Source of the DNA: Micromonospora profundi
Lineage (GTDB): Bacteria; Actinomycetota; Actinomycetes; Mycobacteriales; Micromonosporaceae
Reading direction: 5' to 3'
NCBI RefSeq assembly: GCF_011927785.1
Contig: NZ_JAATJK010000001.1
Coordinates: 6,636,501-6,700,500 of the forward strand
DNA: 64,000 nt
Part shown: positions 17,652 to 26,217 of the stretch, one piece after another
How positions within the stretch are numbered: position 1 is the first letter of the stretch
Layout of the letters: each line of letters starts with the position of its first letter
Notes under the pieces: generated by a model
Told to the model about the DNA's origin: nothing
Databases searched by the model: none
The model's input: the letters and a program-made list of their open reading frames with translations, nothing else
Position numbers and translations under genes: made by a program

Positions 17652-19186
17652 AGAGCAGGGTTGCGGGCGGGGCACTGTCGCCTGACGGGGTGGCTGCTGA
17701 GGACGTTTTGGCTTCGGTTCGTCGGTTGCGTTCTGCTGATCGGCCTACGCACGGGGGGCGGTTGTTCGCCTACGTCTACGACCCGGCCGTGCCGGGGCTG
17801 GACGAGCTGGCCGCCGCCGCGCACCGGGAGAGCGCGCACGTCAACGGGCTCGACCCGACCGCGTTCCCGTCCCTGCTGGCCATGGAGAACGCGCTGGTCG
17901 GCGCCGCCGGGCGGGTGCTCGGTGGTGGGCCGGGAACGACAGCGCCGGACGTGGTCGGCAGCGTCACCAGTGGCGGCACCGAGTCGCTGATCCTCGCCGT
18001 CAAGACGGCCCGGGACGCGCACCCGGAGATCACCGCACCTCGGATCGTGGTGCCGTCGACCGCGCACGCCGCGTTCGCCAAGGCGGCTCACTACCTGCGG
18101 GTGGCGCTGGACGTGGTGCCGGTACCGGTGGCCACGCTGCGCCCCGATCCGGCCGCGATGGCCGCCGCGATCCGCCCGGAGACGGTGCTTGTGGCCTGCT
18201 CCGCGCCGTCGTACGCGCACGGGGTGGTGGATCCGGTCGCCGAGATCGCCGCAGTGGCCGCCGACGCCGGGGTGCGCTGCCACGTCGACGCCTGCTTCGG
18301 TGGCTGGACCCTGCCGTACCTGCGCCGCCTCGGTGAGCCGGTGCCGGCGTTCGACTTCGCGGTACCCGGTGTCACCTCGATCTCGGTGGACCTGCACAAG
18401 TACGCGTACGCCCCGAAGGGCGTGTCGGTGCTGCTGCACCGGAATGCCGCGCTACGCGCTCCGCAGTACTTCGCGTACGCGGACTGGCCCGGCTACACGA
18501 TGATCAATCCGGTGATCGCGTCCACCCGTTCGGGCGGGCCGATCGCCGCCGCGTACGCGACCCTGCGGCACATCGGCGACGCCGGCTACCTGCGGTTGGC
18601 CACCGTCACCCGGGACGCTGTCGCCAGCCTCGCCGACGCCGTCCGCGCCGTCGACGGCCTGCGGCTGATGGCCGAGCCGGAGTCCACAGTGGTCTGCTTC
18701 ACCGCCACCGAGGGCGGGCCTGACCTGTTCGTCCTGGTCGACGAGTTGACCGAGCGTGGTTGGCACACCCAACCCCAACTGTCGTACGCCGGCCTGCCGG
18801 CAAGCGTGCACCTCACGGTGACGGCCGCTGTGGCCCCCCGGGTGGCCGAGTTCGGCCCGGACCTCGCCGAAGCCGTGGCGGCGGCGCGGGCGGCCGGCCC
18901 GGTGCGGCTGCCGGCCGAGTTGGCAGCCCTGGTCGGCGCCCTGACCCCGGAGGTGTTGACCCCGGAACTGGTCGTCGGCCTGGCCGCCGGACTGGGCTTA
19001 GGCGCGGGCAACGAGCCGGGCGCGGGCGGCGGGCCTAGCGCGGGCGGGGCGGGTTCCGGGCCGCTGCCGGAACGGATGGCGCTCGTGAACACGCTTCTCG
19101 ACGCCGCGCCCCCCGCGCTGCGTGAGCGGCTGCTCGTCGAGTTCGTCGGCCTGCTGCAACGCCCCGCGTGGGGGTTGGACGACTGA
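17642..19186 (+). CDS. PLP-dependent group II decarboxylase / sphingosine-phosphate-lyase-like enzyme
   Basis: A 514-residue pyridoxal-phosphate enzyme. It shows the phosphate-binding SVTSGGTESLILAVKTAR, HVDACFGGW with the PLP-contacting aspartate, and SVDLHKYAYAPKG with the Schiff-base Lys253. This set is typical of the aspartate-aminotransferase-fold group II decarboxylases and, given the HVDACFGG/ DLHKYAYAPKG form, of the sphinganine-1-phosphate aldolase-like branch. The substrate is unknown. The last 100 residues include a Gly/Ala-rich low-complexity insert. The ATG at 17642 lies inside an inverted repeat; a start at GTG 17690 (VAAEDVLASV) is an alternative. It shares a border with the upstream transporter. 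Confidence 0.85.
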   Translation: MIDESRVAGGALSPDGVAAEDVLASVRRLRSADRPTHGGRLFAYVYDPAVPGLDELAAAAHRESAHVNGLDPTAFPSLLAMENALVGAAGRVLGGGPGTTAPDVVGSVTSGGTESLILAVKTARDAHPEITAPRIVVPSTAHAAFAKAAHYLRVALDVVPVPVATLRPDPAAMAAAIRPETVLVACSAPSYAHGVVDPVAEIAAVAADAGVRCHVDACFGGWTLPYLRRLGEPVPAFDFAVPGVTSISVDLHKYAYAPKGVSVLLHRNAALRAPQYFAYADWPGYTMINPVIASTRSGGPIAAAYATLRHIGDAGYLRLATVTRDAVASLADAVRAVDGLRLMAEPESTVVCFTATEGGPDLFVLVDELTERGWHTQPQLSYAGLPASVHLTVTAAVAPRVAEFGPDLAEAVAAARAAGPVRLPAELAALVGALTPEVLTPELVVGLAAGLGLGAGNEPGAGGGPSAGGAGSGPLPERMALVNTLLDAAPPALRERLLVEFVGLLQRPAWGLDD

Positions 19187-19227
19187 AAAAACGCCGGTGC
19201 CCCGCCCCGAACGGGGTGGGGCACCGG
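19186..19227 (-). terminator. Intrinsic terminator with U tract for the minus-strand gene
   Basis: A 16-bp stem with one mismatch (19194-19209 with 19212-19227; CCGGTGCCCC... against its complement). Read on the minus strand it is followed by six T residues (AAAAAA at 19186-19191 on the plus strand). It sits between the convergent decarboxylase and membrane-protein genes and can serve both directions. Confidence 0.85.
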
Positions 19228-19238
19228 TCGTGTCGTTC

Positions 19239-20444
19239 TCAGAGCAGGCCGGGCAGTTTCGCGCTGTTGTCGTCCTTCTTGAGGTCGGGCCACTCCCGAC
19301 CCTGGTCGTCGTAGTGGAAGACGAAGAAGCTCCGGGCCCTCGCGTCGGCACCCGAGCGGTCGGGCACCAGGTAGACGAATGTGTAGCGCCGCGACTCACC
19401 GGCCGGCACCCCCGGTAGCCGGCACGACAGGTTGTCATCCGCCGCCGCCGCGTCCCGCTCGCACCTGGACCAGTCACCACCGGCCCGCTCGCCCACGTCA
19501 AGGCCGTTGAACTGGATCTTCAGAGCGTCTACCGGCCCCGCGTTGGTGACCGTGAGGACGGTGGTCAACTTGCGACCACCCGGGGCGTCGACGAACTCGT
19601 GGGTCATGGTCAACCGCAGGTCGGTGAGGCGGGGATCCTTGCCGAACTTCGTGGGGCCGTCGGTCTGGCGGAACTCCTCCCCGGTCCACCGGTACGTCCG
19701 CACCTGCTCCCGCACCAGGTGTTTGGGGGTGCTGCAACACGGCTGGATGTCGCCCACCCGCACCTGCACCGCCCCGGAGGCGATCTCGGTGCCGAGGATG
19801 TCGTCGAAGCCGTCGCCGGTGCGTACCACCCGGCCCATCGTCACGATCCGGCCGTCCCGATCCCGGTCGAAGGCGACTACCTGCTTCGCCCACGTCTCGC
19901 CGTACCCACGGCAGCCGATGAGGGCTACCGTCTCGTCGGCGCCGTCGCCGTCGAGGTCTCCGTGCTTGATCGCGACGCCGCTCAACCATGGAACGTCGGT
20001 CGGCTTCGCGTCGCCCCGGAGCCGCACGTCCGAGGTGGTGCATCGCTCGGGTGTCTCCGACGGCCATTTCGGCAGGTCGACGCGGGCGGCGAGCAGTTGC
20101 GCCCGGCTGATCCGGCCGTCCGGCGCGCTGGGAGCCGTCGACGGTGTCGCGCTCGGTGTCCCGGTGATCGATGGCGTCGGCAGCGGCCCGGTCGTCGGCG
20201 GGTCCGTCGGACTCACCGTCTCCGCCGGGGTCGGTGTCCTCCGCTCACTGTTGAGCGCGGCGTTCGCGACGACCGGCGCCAGCACCAGGACGACGGCTGC
20301 GGCGGCAACGGCCACCGCCCTCGTCTGCCGACGTCGACGCAGGGTGCGCCGGGCCTGGTCGGGGCCGGGACCGGCGACCTGGGTGGTGACATCGACGCGG
20401 TACGCGGTGAACCGCTCGCGCAGTCGGGGTTCGAGATCAGACAT
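19239..20444 (-). CDS. Membrane-anchored protein of unknown function downstream of ECF sigma factor
   Basis: A 401-residue protein: a cytoplasmic N-terminus (about 55 residues, Arg-rich), one membrane segment (VAVAAAAVVLVLAPVVANA), a Thr/Pro/Ser-rich linker and a large exported region. The exported part contains GDLDGDGADETVALIGC, an FG-GAP/Ca-binding-like DxDxDG loop, and cysteines (CC in QPCCSTP, SRCERD, LSCRL) that could form disulfides. The ATG at 20444 overlaps the sigma-factor stop by eight bases (ATGTCTGA), so translation is coupled. The arrangement resembles sigma/anti-sigma pairs, but no anti-sigma (ZAS or RskA) motif is recognised, so that role is only a possibility. Confidence 0.75.
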   Translation of the reverse strand: MSDLEPRLRERFTAYRVDVTTQVAGPGPDQARRTLRRRRQTRAVAVAAAAVVLVLAPVVANAALNSERRTPTPAETVSPTDPPTTGPLPTPSITGTPSATPSTAPSAPDGRISRAQLLAARVDLPKWPSETPERCTTSDVRLRGDAKPTDVPWLSGVAIKHGDLDGDGADETVALIGCRGYGETWAKQVVAFDRDRDGRIVTMGRVVRTGDGFDDILGTEIASGAVQVRVGDIQPCCSTPKHLVREQVRTYRWTGEEFRQTDGPTKFGKDPRLTDLRLTMTHEFVDAPGGRKLTTVLTVTNAGPVDALKIQFNGLDVGERAGGDWSRCERDAAAADDNLSCRLPGVPAGESRRYTFVYLVPDRSGADARARSFFVFHYDDQGREWPDLKKDDNSAKLPGLL

Positions 20445-21000
20445 CGGACACCCCCTCGGTGTTCTCGTCGAGCAGTCCGGCCAGGGCTGTCCGGCCACGG
20501 TGCAGCCAGGACTTGACGGTGCCCTCGGCCACCCCTTCCTGAAGAGCGATCTGGTTGACCGACAGGTCGGCCAGGTAGTGCAGGATGACGGCCCGCCGAT
20601 GGTTGGCGGGGAGCTTCGCCAGCGCCGCGTCGATGGCTACCCGGTCCGGGGTGGGGCCGTCGACCTCGGCCTCCACCCGGCGCTGCCGCATGAGGTGGTC
20701 CCGGGCGGTACGCAGGCGGCGCCAGCGGCTGCGGGCCAGGTTCCAGGCGACCCGCCGCACCCAGGCCACCGGATCGTCGTAGCGGACGAGGCGGTCCCAG
20801 CGGGCCAACGCCCGGCAGAAAGCCTCCTGGGTCAGGTCCTGCGCGTGGCCCAGATCCCCCGTGTACGCGCACAGCTGTGTGGTGACGCTCCGGAAGTGCG
20901 CGTGGTAGAAGTCGTCAAAGGTGATCGTCACCGCGTCCAGCCTGCTGGCGGTCAACGCCGCAGGTGGTTCGTTGGCACGGGCTCCCATCGTTGCTGTCAC
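20437..21000 (-). CDS. SigE-family ECF RNA polymerase sigma factor
   Basis: A 187-residue sigma-70 family protein with region 2 ([41 protein letters not shown]) and region 4 ([44 protein letters not shown]), lacking regions 1 and 3. This is the SigE-like ECF group common in Actinobacteria. The GTG at 21000 is preferred because GGGGAGGGG lies just upstream; an ATG at 20988 is possible. It directs transcription of an unknown regulon and is translationally coupled to the membrane protein downstream. It is divergent from nuoB. Confidence 0.93.
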   Translation of the reverse strand: MTATMGARANEPPAALTASRLDAVTITFDDFYHAHFRSVTTQLCAYTGDLGHAQDLTQEAFCRALARWDRLVRYDDPVAWVRRVAWNLARSRWRRLRTARDHLMRQRRVEAEVDGPTPDRVAIDAALAKLPANHRRAVILHYLADLSVNQIALQEGVAEGTVKSWLHRGRTALAGLLDENTEGVSDV

Positions 21001-21187
21001 TGCCCCTCCCCGTAGCCGTCGGGCCGATGCCCTAGGCGCCGGTAACACTCCACAGCAGCGGGTGTGGTTGCGTGGTTTCCTGCCGCGAACCCGACTGTTC
21101 CGACCATCGGCCGGTGCCGACAGCGCCCCCGGGGGTCCGGGGCCCGAGCTGTGGTTGACTGTCCGTGAGGACATGAGGGAGGCGGTC

Positions 21188-21769
21188 GTGCAGCTACCGG
21201 CAGTGCTCGGCGAGCCGATCCGGTTCGTGCTGAACTGGGGGCGACGCTACTCGCTCTGGGTGTTCAACTTCGGCCTGGCCTGCTGCGCCATCGAGTTCAT
21301 CGCCACCAGCATGGGCCGGCACGACTTCATGCGCCTCGGGGTGATCCCGTTCGCCCACGGCCCCCGGCAGGCCGACCTCATGGTGGTGTCCGGCACGGTG
21401 ACCGACAAGATGGCTCCGGCGATCAAGCGGCTCTACGACCAGATGCCCGAGCCGAAGTACGTCATCTCGTTCGGCGCCTGCTCCAACTGCGGCGGTCCCT
21501 ACTGGGATTCCTACTCGGTGACAAAGGGCGTCGACCAGATCATCCCCGTCGACGTGTACGTGCCCGGCTGCCCGCCCCGGCCGGAGGCGCTGCTGCACGG
21601 CATCCTGCGCCTTCAGGAGAAGATCGCCGCCGAGCAGGCCGGCATCGGCGGCGTGTCCCGCCCAGACCTGCTCGCCGCGCCACTGGACACCGCACCCCGC
21701 GAAGCCGCCGCGCCGCGCTCCGTCGACTCGCTCACCGCCCCGCCGGTACGCCCACCAACGGCTGATTGA
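21188..21769 (+). CDS. nuoB: NADH-quinone oxidoreductase subunit B (second copy type)
   Basis: A 193-residue protein of the PSST/NuoB family, which carries the N2 4Fe-4S cluster at the quinone site of complex I. The cluster cysteines are visible in [17 protein letters not shown] and [12 protein letters not shown] Pro/Ala-rich tail of about 35 residues follows the conserved domain. The GTG at 21188 is favoured by GGGAGG five bases upstream; an ATG at 21173 is the alternative. It heads a partial nuo cluster but is followed by two unrelated genes, so it is separated from nuoC. No nuoA precedes it. Confidence 0.93.
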   Translation: MQLPAVLGEPIRFVLNWGRRYSLWVFNFGLACCAIEFIATSMGRHDFMRLGVIPFAHGPRQADLMVVSGTVTDKMAPAIKRLYDQMPEPKYVISFGACSNCGGPYWDSYSVTKGVDQIIPVDVYVPGCPPRPEALLHGILRLQEKIAAEQAGIGGVSRPDLLAAPLDTAPREAAAPRSVDSLTAPPVRPPTAD

Positions 21770-21805
21770 CGCCAAGGGTGGCTGGGCGGGGCTAGCCTGC
21801 GCAGC

Positions 21806-23122
21806 ATGAGCAACTCCGTGGACAAGCGATCCGCCCACATCATCGACGTGCTCACCGAGGAGTTCGGCGCGTCGATGGCGATGGACCCGGCCGCCTTCCG
21901 CCGCAAGTTCCGCAAGATGGCCGCGTCACCGTTCGCCTTCTACCGGGGCAGCGCCGCGCTGTTCTACGCCGACCAGCGCGGCGACTTCGCCGACGACCGG
22001 TTCCTGGACGAGCGGACCGGCCGGGTGTGGATCCACGGTGACCTGCACGCGGAGAACTTCGGAACCTACATGAACGCCTCCGGGCAGCTCGTGTTCAACG
22101 TCAACGACTTCGACGAGGCGTACGTGGGGCCGTTCACCTGGGACCTGCGGCGGTTCGCGGCGAGCGTGGCGCTGCTGGGCTACAGCAAGGCGCTCTCGGA
22201 TGCGGTGATCGGTGAGCTGGTGGCCGGCTTCGCCGGGTCGTACCTGACCGAGCTGCGGGCGATCGCCGACGGCGGGGACGACGCGATCGGCTCGATCACC
22301 CTGGACAACGCCGACGGTGTGCTGCGTCGGGTGCTCCAGCAGGCCCGGCTCAACACGCGGGTCGACCTGCTGGCCACGCAGACCACCGTCGACAACTACG
22401 AGCGGCGGTTCTCGATCGGCGACGGGGTCTTCGAGGTCGACGGCGACACCCGGGGCAAGGTCGTGGCGGCCTTCCAGGAGTACCTGGGCACCCTGCCCGC
22501 CACGTCGACCCGGCCCCGCCCGCTTGCCGCACAGATCAAGGACGTGGTGCTGCGCAAGGGTGTCGGCATCGGGTCGGCCGGGCTGCCGTCGTACAACCTG
22601 CTGCTGGAGGGGCACACCCAGGCGCTGGAGAACGACGTCGTGATCTACATGAAGCAGGCGCAGGTGCCGGCGGTGGCCCGGTACAGCACCGACGAGTCGG
22701 TGCGGAACTACTTCCGGCACCAGGGGCACCGGACCGCCGAGTCGCAGCGGGCGTTGCAGGCGCACGCCGACCCGTGGCTGGGCTTCACCGAGCTGGACGG
22801 GGTGGGCCAGCTCGTCGCGGAGGTCTCCCCGTACGCCGCCGACCTTGACTGGGCGGACGTCAACGAGCCGGAGGAGCTGACCGGGATCCTTGCCGACCTG
22901 GGCCGGGCGGTGGCCCGGATGCATTCGGTCGCCGACGACGAGTCCAGTCACGACCTGGTGGACTACTCCACCGAGGAGGCGATCGTGGCGGCGGTGGGCT
23001 CCGACGAGTCGGGGTTCGTCACCCACCTGGTGGACTTCGCGCACGCGTACGGGGTGCGTGCCCGGCAGGATCACCAGCTCTTCGTGGACCTGTTCCGCAA
23101 CGGTCGGCTGCCCGGCATCTGA
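21806..23122 (+). CDS. DUF2252 family protein
   Basis: A 438-residue protein matching the DUF2252 family over its length (MAASPFAFYRGSAALFY, WIHGDLHAENFGTYMNASG, FNVNDFDEAYVGPFTWDLRRFAAS). The HGDxHxxNF and NDFD motifs correspond to the catalytic loop and metal-binding Asp of the protein-kinase-like/aminoglycoside phosphotransferase fold, so a small-molecule kinase activity is plausible but no substrate is known for the family. TAGCCT ends seven bases before the ATG, with no ribosome-binding site, fitting a leaderless mRNA and an independent promoter inside the nuo region. Confidence 0.88.
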   Translation: MSNSVDKRSAHIIDVLTEEFGASMAMDPAAFRRKFRKMAASPFAFYRGSAALFYADQRGDFADDRFLDERTGRVWIHGDLHAENFGTYMNASGQLVFNVNDFDEAYVGPFTWDLRRFAASVALLGYSKALSDAVIGELVAGFAGSYLTELRAIADGGDDAIGSITLDNADGVLRRVLQQARLNTRVDLLATQTTVDNYERRFSIGDGVFEVDGDTRGKVVAAFQEYLGTLPATSTRPRPLAAQIKDVVLRKGVGIGSAGLPSYNLLLEGHTQALENDVVIYMKQAQVPAVARYSTDESVRNYFRHQGHRTAESQRALQAHADPWLGFTELDGVGQLVAEVSPYAADLDWADVNEPEELTGILADLGRAVARMHSVADDESSHDLVDYSTEEAIVAAVGSDESGFVTHLVDFAHAYGVRARQDHQLFVDLFRNGRLPGI

Positions 23123-23137
23123 GCGGCAGCCCGCCGT

Positions 23138-24184
23138 TCAGGAGGCGAAGTCCAGCACCACCTTGATGTCGTCCGGCCCGGCGGTGTACGCCTCGGCGTA
23201 CCTCTCCACAGGCATCCGCCGGGTGATCAGCGAGCTGAGCCAGTTCTGGTCGGCCTGGGCGAGCGCCTGCGCGGCGAGGTCCCAGTGCCGGCGGTTGGCG
23301 TTGACCGAGCCGAACACCACGTTGTTCTCCAGCACCAACTCCCGGTTGAGGGCGCCCGCGTCGAAGTTGATGCGCCGACCACCACTGGACACCCCGGCAA
23401 GGCAGACGATGCCGGTCGGGGCGGCCTTGCACATCACGTCGAGGACCACGGTGGGTGCGCCGGTGCACTCGACCACGACGTCCGGCTCGACTTGAAGGTC
23501 GTTCACCGACACCGTGTGGTAGGTGGCGCCGAGCGCGGCGACCAGCTCCGGCTTCGGCCCGCCGGTCGTCCGGTCCAGCACGTGGACGGTGAAGCCGCGC
23601 TGGGTGGCGAGCAGAGCGGCCAGCAACCCGATCGGCCCGGCCCCGGTCACCAGGACGGTTTGCGGCTGCCACTCGGCCCGGTGCCCGATGCGCTCGATGT
23701 GGTCCCACGCCTTGGCCACGACGCTCGTGGGTTCCAACAGCACGCCGACGCTGGACAGCGCCGGATCGAGCTTGACGGCGAAGTGGGGTTGGATCCGCCA
23801 CCGGTCGCGGGCGAAGCCGGCCAGCGCCTTGATGCCGTGCTCGGTGAACAGGCCGTTGCGGCACATGTCCCACTCGCCGGCCGCGCAGTTGGAGCAGGGG
23901 ACCGGATCGGGATGCCTGACGATCCCGGCCACCAGGTCGCCGGGCTGCAGGGTGCCTGTCGGGTCCTCCAGCACCCGGCCCAACGACTCGTGCCCGATGA
24001 CCAGCCGGTCCGCGCCGGGCGGCGCCTCGCCGTACAGGCCGGCGATGATCTCGTGGTCGGTGCCGCAGATGCCTACCGACAGCGCCTCGACGAGGACCGC
24101 GCCCTCTTCGGGCGCCGGCTCCGGCTGATCCTGGATGAGACTCAGCGAGTTGGCGACTCCGGGTTCCACAGTCACAGCGCGCAC
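23138..24184 (-). CDS. Zinc-dependent glucose 1-dehydrogenase-like oxidoreductase
   Basis: A 348-residue medium-chain dehydrogenase/reductase. The N-terminal catalytic domain has VGICGTDHEI (catalytic zinc Cys), IGHESLGRV, and a structural-zinc region CSNCAAGEWDMC; the nucleotide-binding domain has VLVTGAGPIGLLAA. The glucose-dehydrogenase C-terminal signature is seen in ALNRELVLENNVVFGSVNANRRHW. Such enzymes oxidise glucose or related sugars with NAD(P)+. The start is the GTG at 24184 with GAGGGT upstream. It lies on the strand opposite to the nuo genes, 15 bp from the convergent DUF2252 gene, and interrupts the cluster. Confidence 0.88.
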   Translation of the reverse strand: MRAVTVEPGVANSLSLIQDQPEPAPEEGAVLVEALSVGICGTDHEIIAGLYGEAPPGADRLVIGHESLGRVLEDPTGTLQPGDLVAGIVRHPDPVPCSNCAAGEWDMCRNGLFTEHGIKALAGFARDRWRIQPHFAVKLDPALSSVGVLLEPTSVVAKAWDHIERIGHRAEWQPQTVLVTGAGPIGLLAALLATQRGFTVHVLDRTTGGPKPELVAALGATYHTVSVNDLQVEPDVVVECTGAPTVVLDVMCKAAPTGIVCLAGVSSGGRRINFDAGALNRELVLENNVVFGSVNANRRHWDLAAQALAQADQNWLSSLITRRMPVERYAEAYTAGPDDIKVVLDFAS

Positions 24185-24288
24185 ACCCTCATCTTTCCCC
24201 GTCGGTCGTCGCATCGCCCGGCAAAGCCTGCAGATCGCCGGGGCGCTTGTGGTGCGGCGCGGGCCGGGCCAGTGCCGGACCGACGCCC

Positions 24289-24294
24289 TAGGAT
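24289..24294 (+). promoter_or_regulatory. -10-like hexamer of a probable leaderless nuoC promoter
   Basis: TAGGAT ends seven bases before the nuoC ATG and no ribosome-binding site is present. This is the common leaderless layout in Actinobacteria; no clear -35 element is seen. Confidence 0.5.
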
Positions 24295-24301
24295 CAGCGG
24301 C

Positions 24302-25135
24302 ATGACTCCCGAAGAGGTCGGCGCTCGGCTGGTCGCGCTGCTCGCGCCGGTCGAGGCGACCCCGTCGGTCTCCGGCGGGCAGCAGTACGCCCGGGCCACC
24401 GTCGACGTCCCCCCGTCGAGCTGGTCGGCCGCGGTGCGCGCGGCACGCGACGACACCGAGCTGGCCTGCGACTACTTCGACTGGCTGTCGGCGGTGGACG
24501 AGCTGGCCGAGGGCTTCGACGTGGTGGTTCACCTCTGGTCGACGCGGCTGCGGCACGGCGTGCTGCTGCGCACCCGGTTGCCGCGCGGCGCGCCGACTGT
24601 GGCCTCGGTGGTCGACGTCTACCCGGGTGCCGCGTGGCACGAGCGGGAGACCCACGAGATGTTCGGCATCGGCTTCGACGGCCACGGGGAGCTGCGACCG
24701 CTGCTGCTGCCGCCGGAGTTCGAGGGCCATCCGCTGCGCAAGGAGTTCGTACTCGCCTCGCGGGTGGCAAAGCCCTGGCCGGGCGCGAAGGAACCGGGCG
24801 AGTCGGAAGCAGGCGGTGGCCGTCGACCGATCCGCCCGCCGGGCGTGCCCGCCCCGGGCGAGTGGGGGACGGTTCCCACGCCCGCGGGTGCGGGCGGCAT
24901 GGGGGAGGGGCCGCGAGGTGGCACCCCGGCGCGTCCGGCCGGTGAGCGTCCCGCCCGTCCGGCACCGGGGGCCCGTCCGGCGCGTACTCCCCGGGTCGCC
25001 GGCACCGCCGACGGCCCGGCTCGGACCGACAAGGCCGCGCCCGCCGACGGCCCGGCTCGGACCGATGAGCCCGCGCCCGACGCCGGCCCGGCCGGCCGGC
25101 CCGCGACGGGCGACCAAGACGGGGGTACGCCCTGA
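24302..25135 (+). CDS. nuoC: NADH-quinone oxidoreductase subunit C with long C-terminal extension
   Basis: A 277-residue protein. Residues about 1-165 are NuoC (30-kDa subunit), with the signature WHERETHEMFGIGFDGH followed by LLLPPEFEGHPLRKEF. The remaining 110 residues are a Pro/Ala/Arg-rich, probably disordered tail with an internal repeat (DGPARTD, twice); such a tail is not part of the core family. The ATG at 24302 is leaderless-type (TAGGAT seven bases before). The stop overlaps the nuoH start by one base (TGATG). No nuoD follows, which is unusual because C and D are normally adjacent or fused. Confidence 0.92.
   Translation: MTPEEVGARLVALLAPVEATPSVSGGQQYARATVDVPPSSWSAAVRAARDDTELACDYFDWLSAVDELAEGFDVVVHLWSTRLRHGVLLRTRLPRGAPTVASVVDVYPGAAWHERETHEMFGIGFDGHGELRPLLLPPEFEGHPLRKEFVLASRVAKPWPGAKEPGESEAGGGRRPIRPPGVPAPGEWGTVPTPAGAGGMGEGPRGGTPARPAGERPARPAPGARPARTPRVAGTADGPARTDKAAPADGPARTDEPAPDAGPAGRPATGDQDGGTP
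25007..25078 (+). repeat. Two 36-bp direct repeats in the nuoC tail
   Basis: Two adjacent in-frame units of the type GCCGACGGCCCGGCTCGGAC..., encoding ADGPARTDKAAP and ADGPARTDEPAP. The coded motif DGPARTD also occurs in the proline-rich protein at 4578-8051. Confidence 0.7.
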
Positions 25136-26097
25136 TGCCGCTCTGGGTGGAGTTGGTGCTCCGGATCGGCGGTGTGGTGGTCGCGTTCCTCACGCTGCCG
25201 CTGCTCGTCGGTCAGGCCGAGCACAAGGTGATGGCGCACATGCAGGGTCGCCTGGGCCCGATGTACGCGGGCGGCTTCCACGGCTGGGCGCAGCTCGTGG
25301 CCGACGGCGTCAAGTTCGTCCAGAAGGAGGACATCACACCGCGCGAGGCGGACCGGGCGGTGTTCCGGCTGGCGCCGGCGGTGGCGCTCGTGCCCTACCT
25401 GCTGGTGCTGCTTGTCATCCCGCTCGGCCCGAACGACCTTGTCGGGCAACCGTTGGACATCGGCCTGTTCTTCGTGCTGGCCGTCGTCGGCGTGGGTGTG
25501 GTGGCGGTGCTCATGTCGGCGTGGGCGTCGGCAAACAAGTACAGCCTGCTCGGTGGGCTGCGCGGTGCCGCCCAGTTGCTCGGCTACGAGTTGCCGCTGG
25601 TGCTGGCGGCGGCGTCGGTGGCGATGGCTGCGGGCACGCTCAGCTTGTCGGGGATCGTCGAGGCGTGGCAGCCGTGGTGGCTCATCTGGCAGGCACCCGC
25701 GATGATCATTTTCTTCGTGGCCGGGCTGGCCGAGATCCGCCGGCCGCCGTTCGACATGCCGGTGGCCGACTCGGAGCTGGTGTTCGGCTACATGACCGAG
25801 TACACGGGTCTGCGCTTCGCGTTCTTCCTGCTCGCCGAGTACGTGGGCATCGTGGTGATCGCCGCGCTGACCACGGTGCTGTTCCTCGGCGGCTGGCAGG
25901 GCCCGTTCGCCGACGATCAGCTGGGCTGGCTCTGGACCCTGCTCAAGGTGTTCGCCGTCGCGTTCGTGATCATCTGGCTGCGGGTGTCCTACCCGCGTCT
26001 GCGTGAGGACCAGCTCCAGCGGCTCTGCTGGCTGGTGCTGGTGCCGGCCGCCCTGGCGCAACTGGTCCTCACGGCAGCGGTCCGCGTCGCCCTGTAG
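25135..26097 (+). CDS. nuoH: NADH-quinone oxidoreductase subunit H
   Basis: A 320-residue polytopic membrane protein of the NuoH/ND1 family, which forms part of the quinone-binding chamber and joins the peripheral and membrane arms. Recognisable segments are LVGQAEHKVMAHMQGRLGP (motif ERK...xxGPN equivalent), the loop DGVKFVQKED, ASANKYSLLGGLR, and AEIRRPPFDMPVADSELV. About eight hydrophobic segments are present. The start codon overlaps the nuoC stop, so the two are co-translated. A long inverted repeat begins 24 bp after the stop and may end the transcript. Confidence 0.95.
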   Translation: MPLWVELVLRIGGVVVAFLTLPLLVGQAEHKVMAHMQGRLGPMYAGGFHGWAQLVADGVKFVQKEDITPREADRAVFRLAPAVALVPYLLVLLVIPLGPNDLVGQPLDIGLFFVLAVVGVGVVAVLMSAWASANKYSLLGGLRGAAQLLGYELPLVLAAASVAMAAGTLSLSGIVEAWQPWWLIWQAPAMIIFFVAGLAEIRRPPFDMPVADSELVFGYMTEYTGLRFAFFLLAEYVGIVVIAALTTVLFLGGWQGPFADDQLGWLWTLLKVFAVAFVIIWLRVSYPRLREDQLQRLCWLVLVPAALAQLVLTAAVRVAL

Positions 26098-26117
26098 AGC
26101 CCGCCCCCCACCGCGCC

Positions 26118-26184
26118 GACCTTGCACTTTCTGCCCCGACGAACGTGGCTAACCGGGCATACCGGCGTCACAAAGTGCAAGATC
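26118..26184. repeat. Inverted repeat CTTGCACTTT...AAAGTGCAAG after nuoH
   Basis: The arm CTTGCACTTTCTG (26121-26133) pairs with CACAAAGTGCAAG (26169-26181) at 12 of 13 positions; the match extends two more bases outward with one mismatch. The 35-base interior is GC-rich. The element lies between nuoH and the convergent reductase gene, where a two-way terminator would be expected. Confidence 0.75.
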
Positions 26185-26217
26185 CCGGGGGTGGCGGGGT
26201 CGGGGGCCCGGGGTGGC

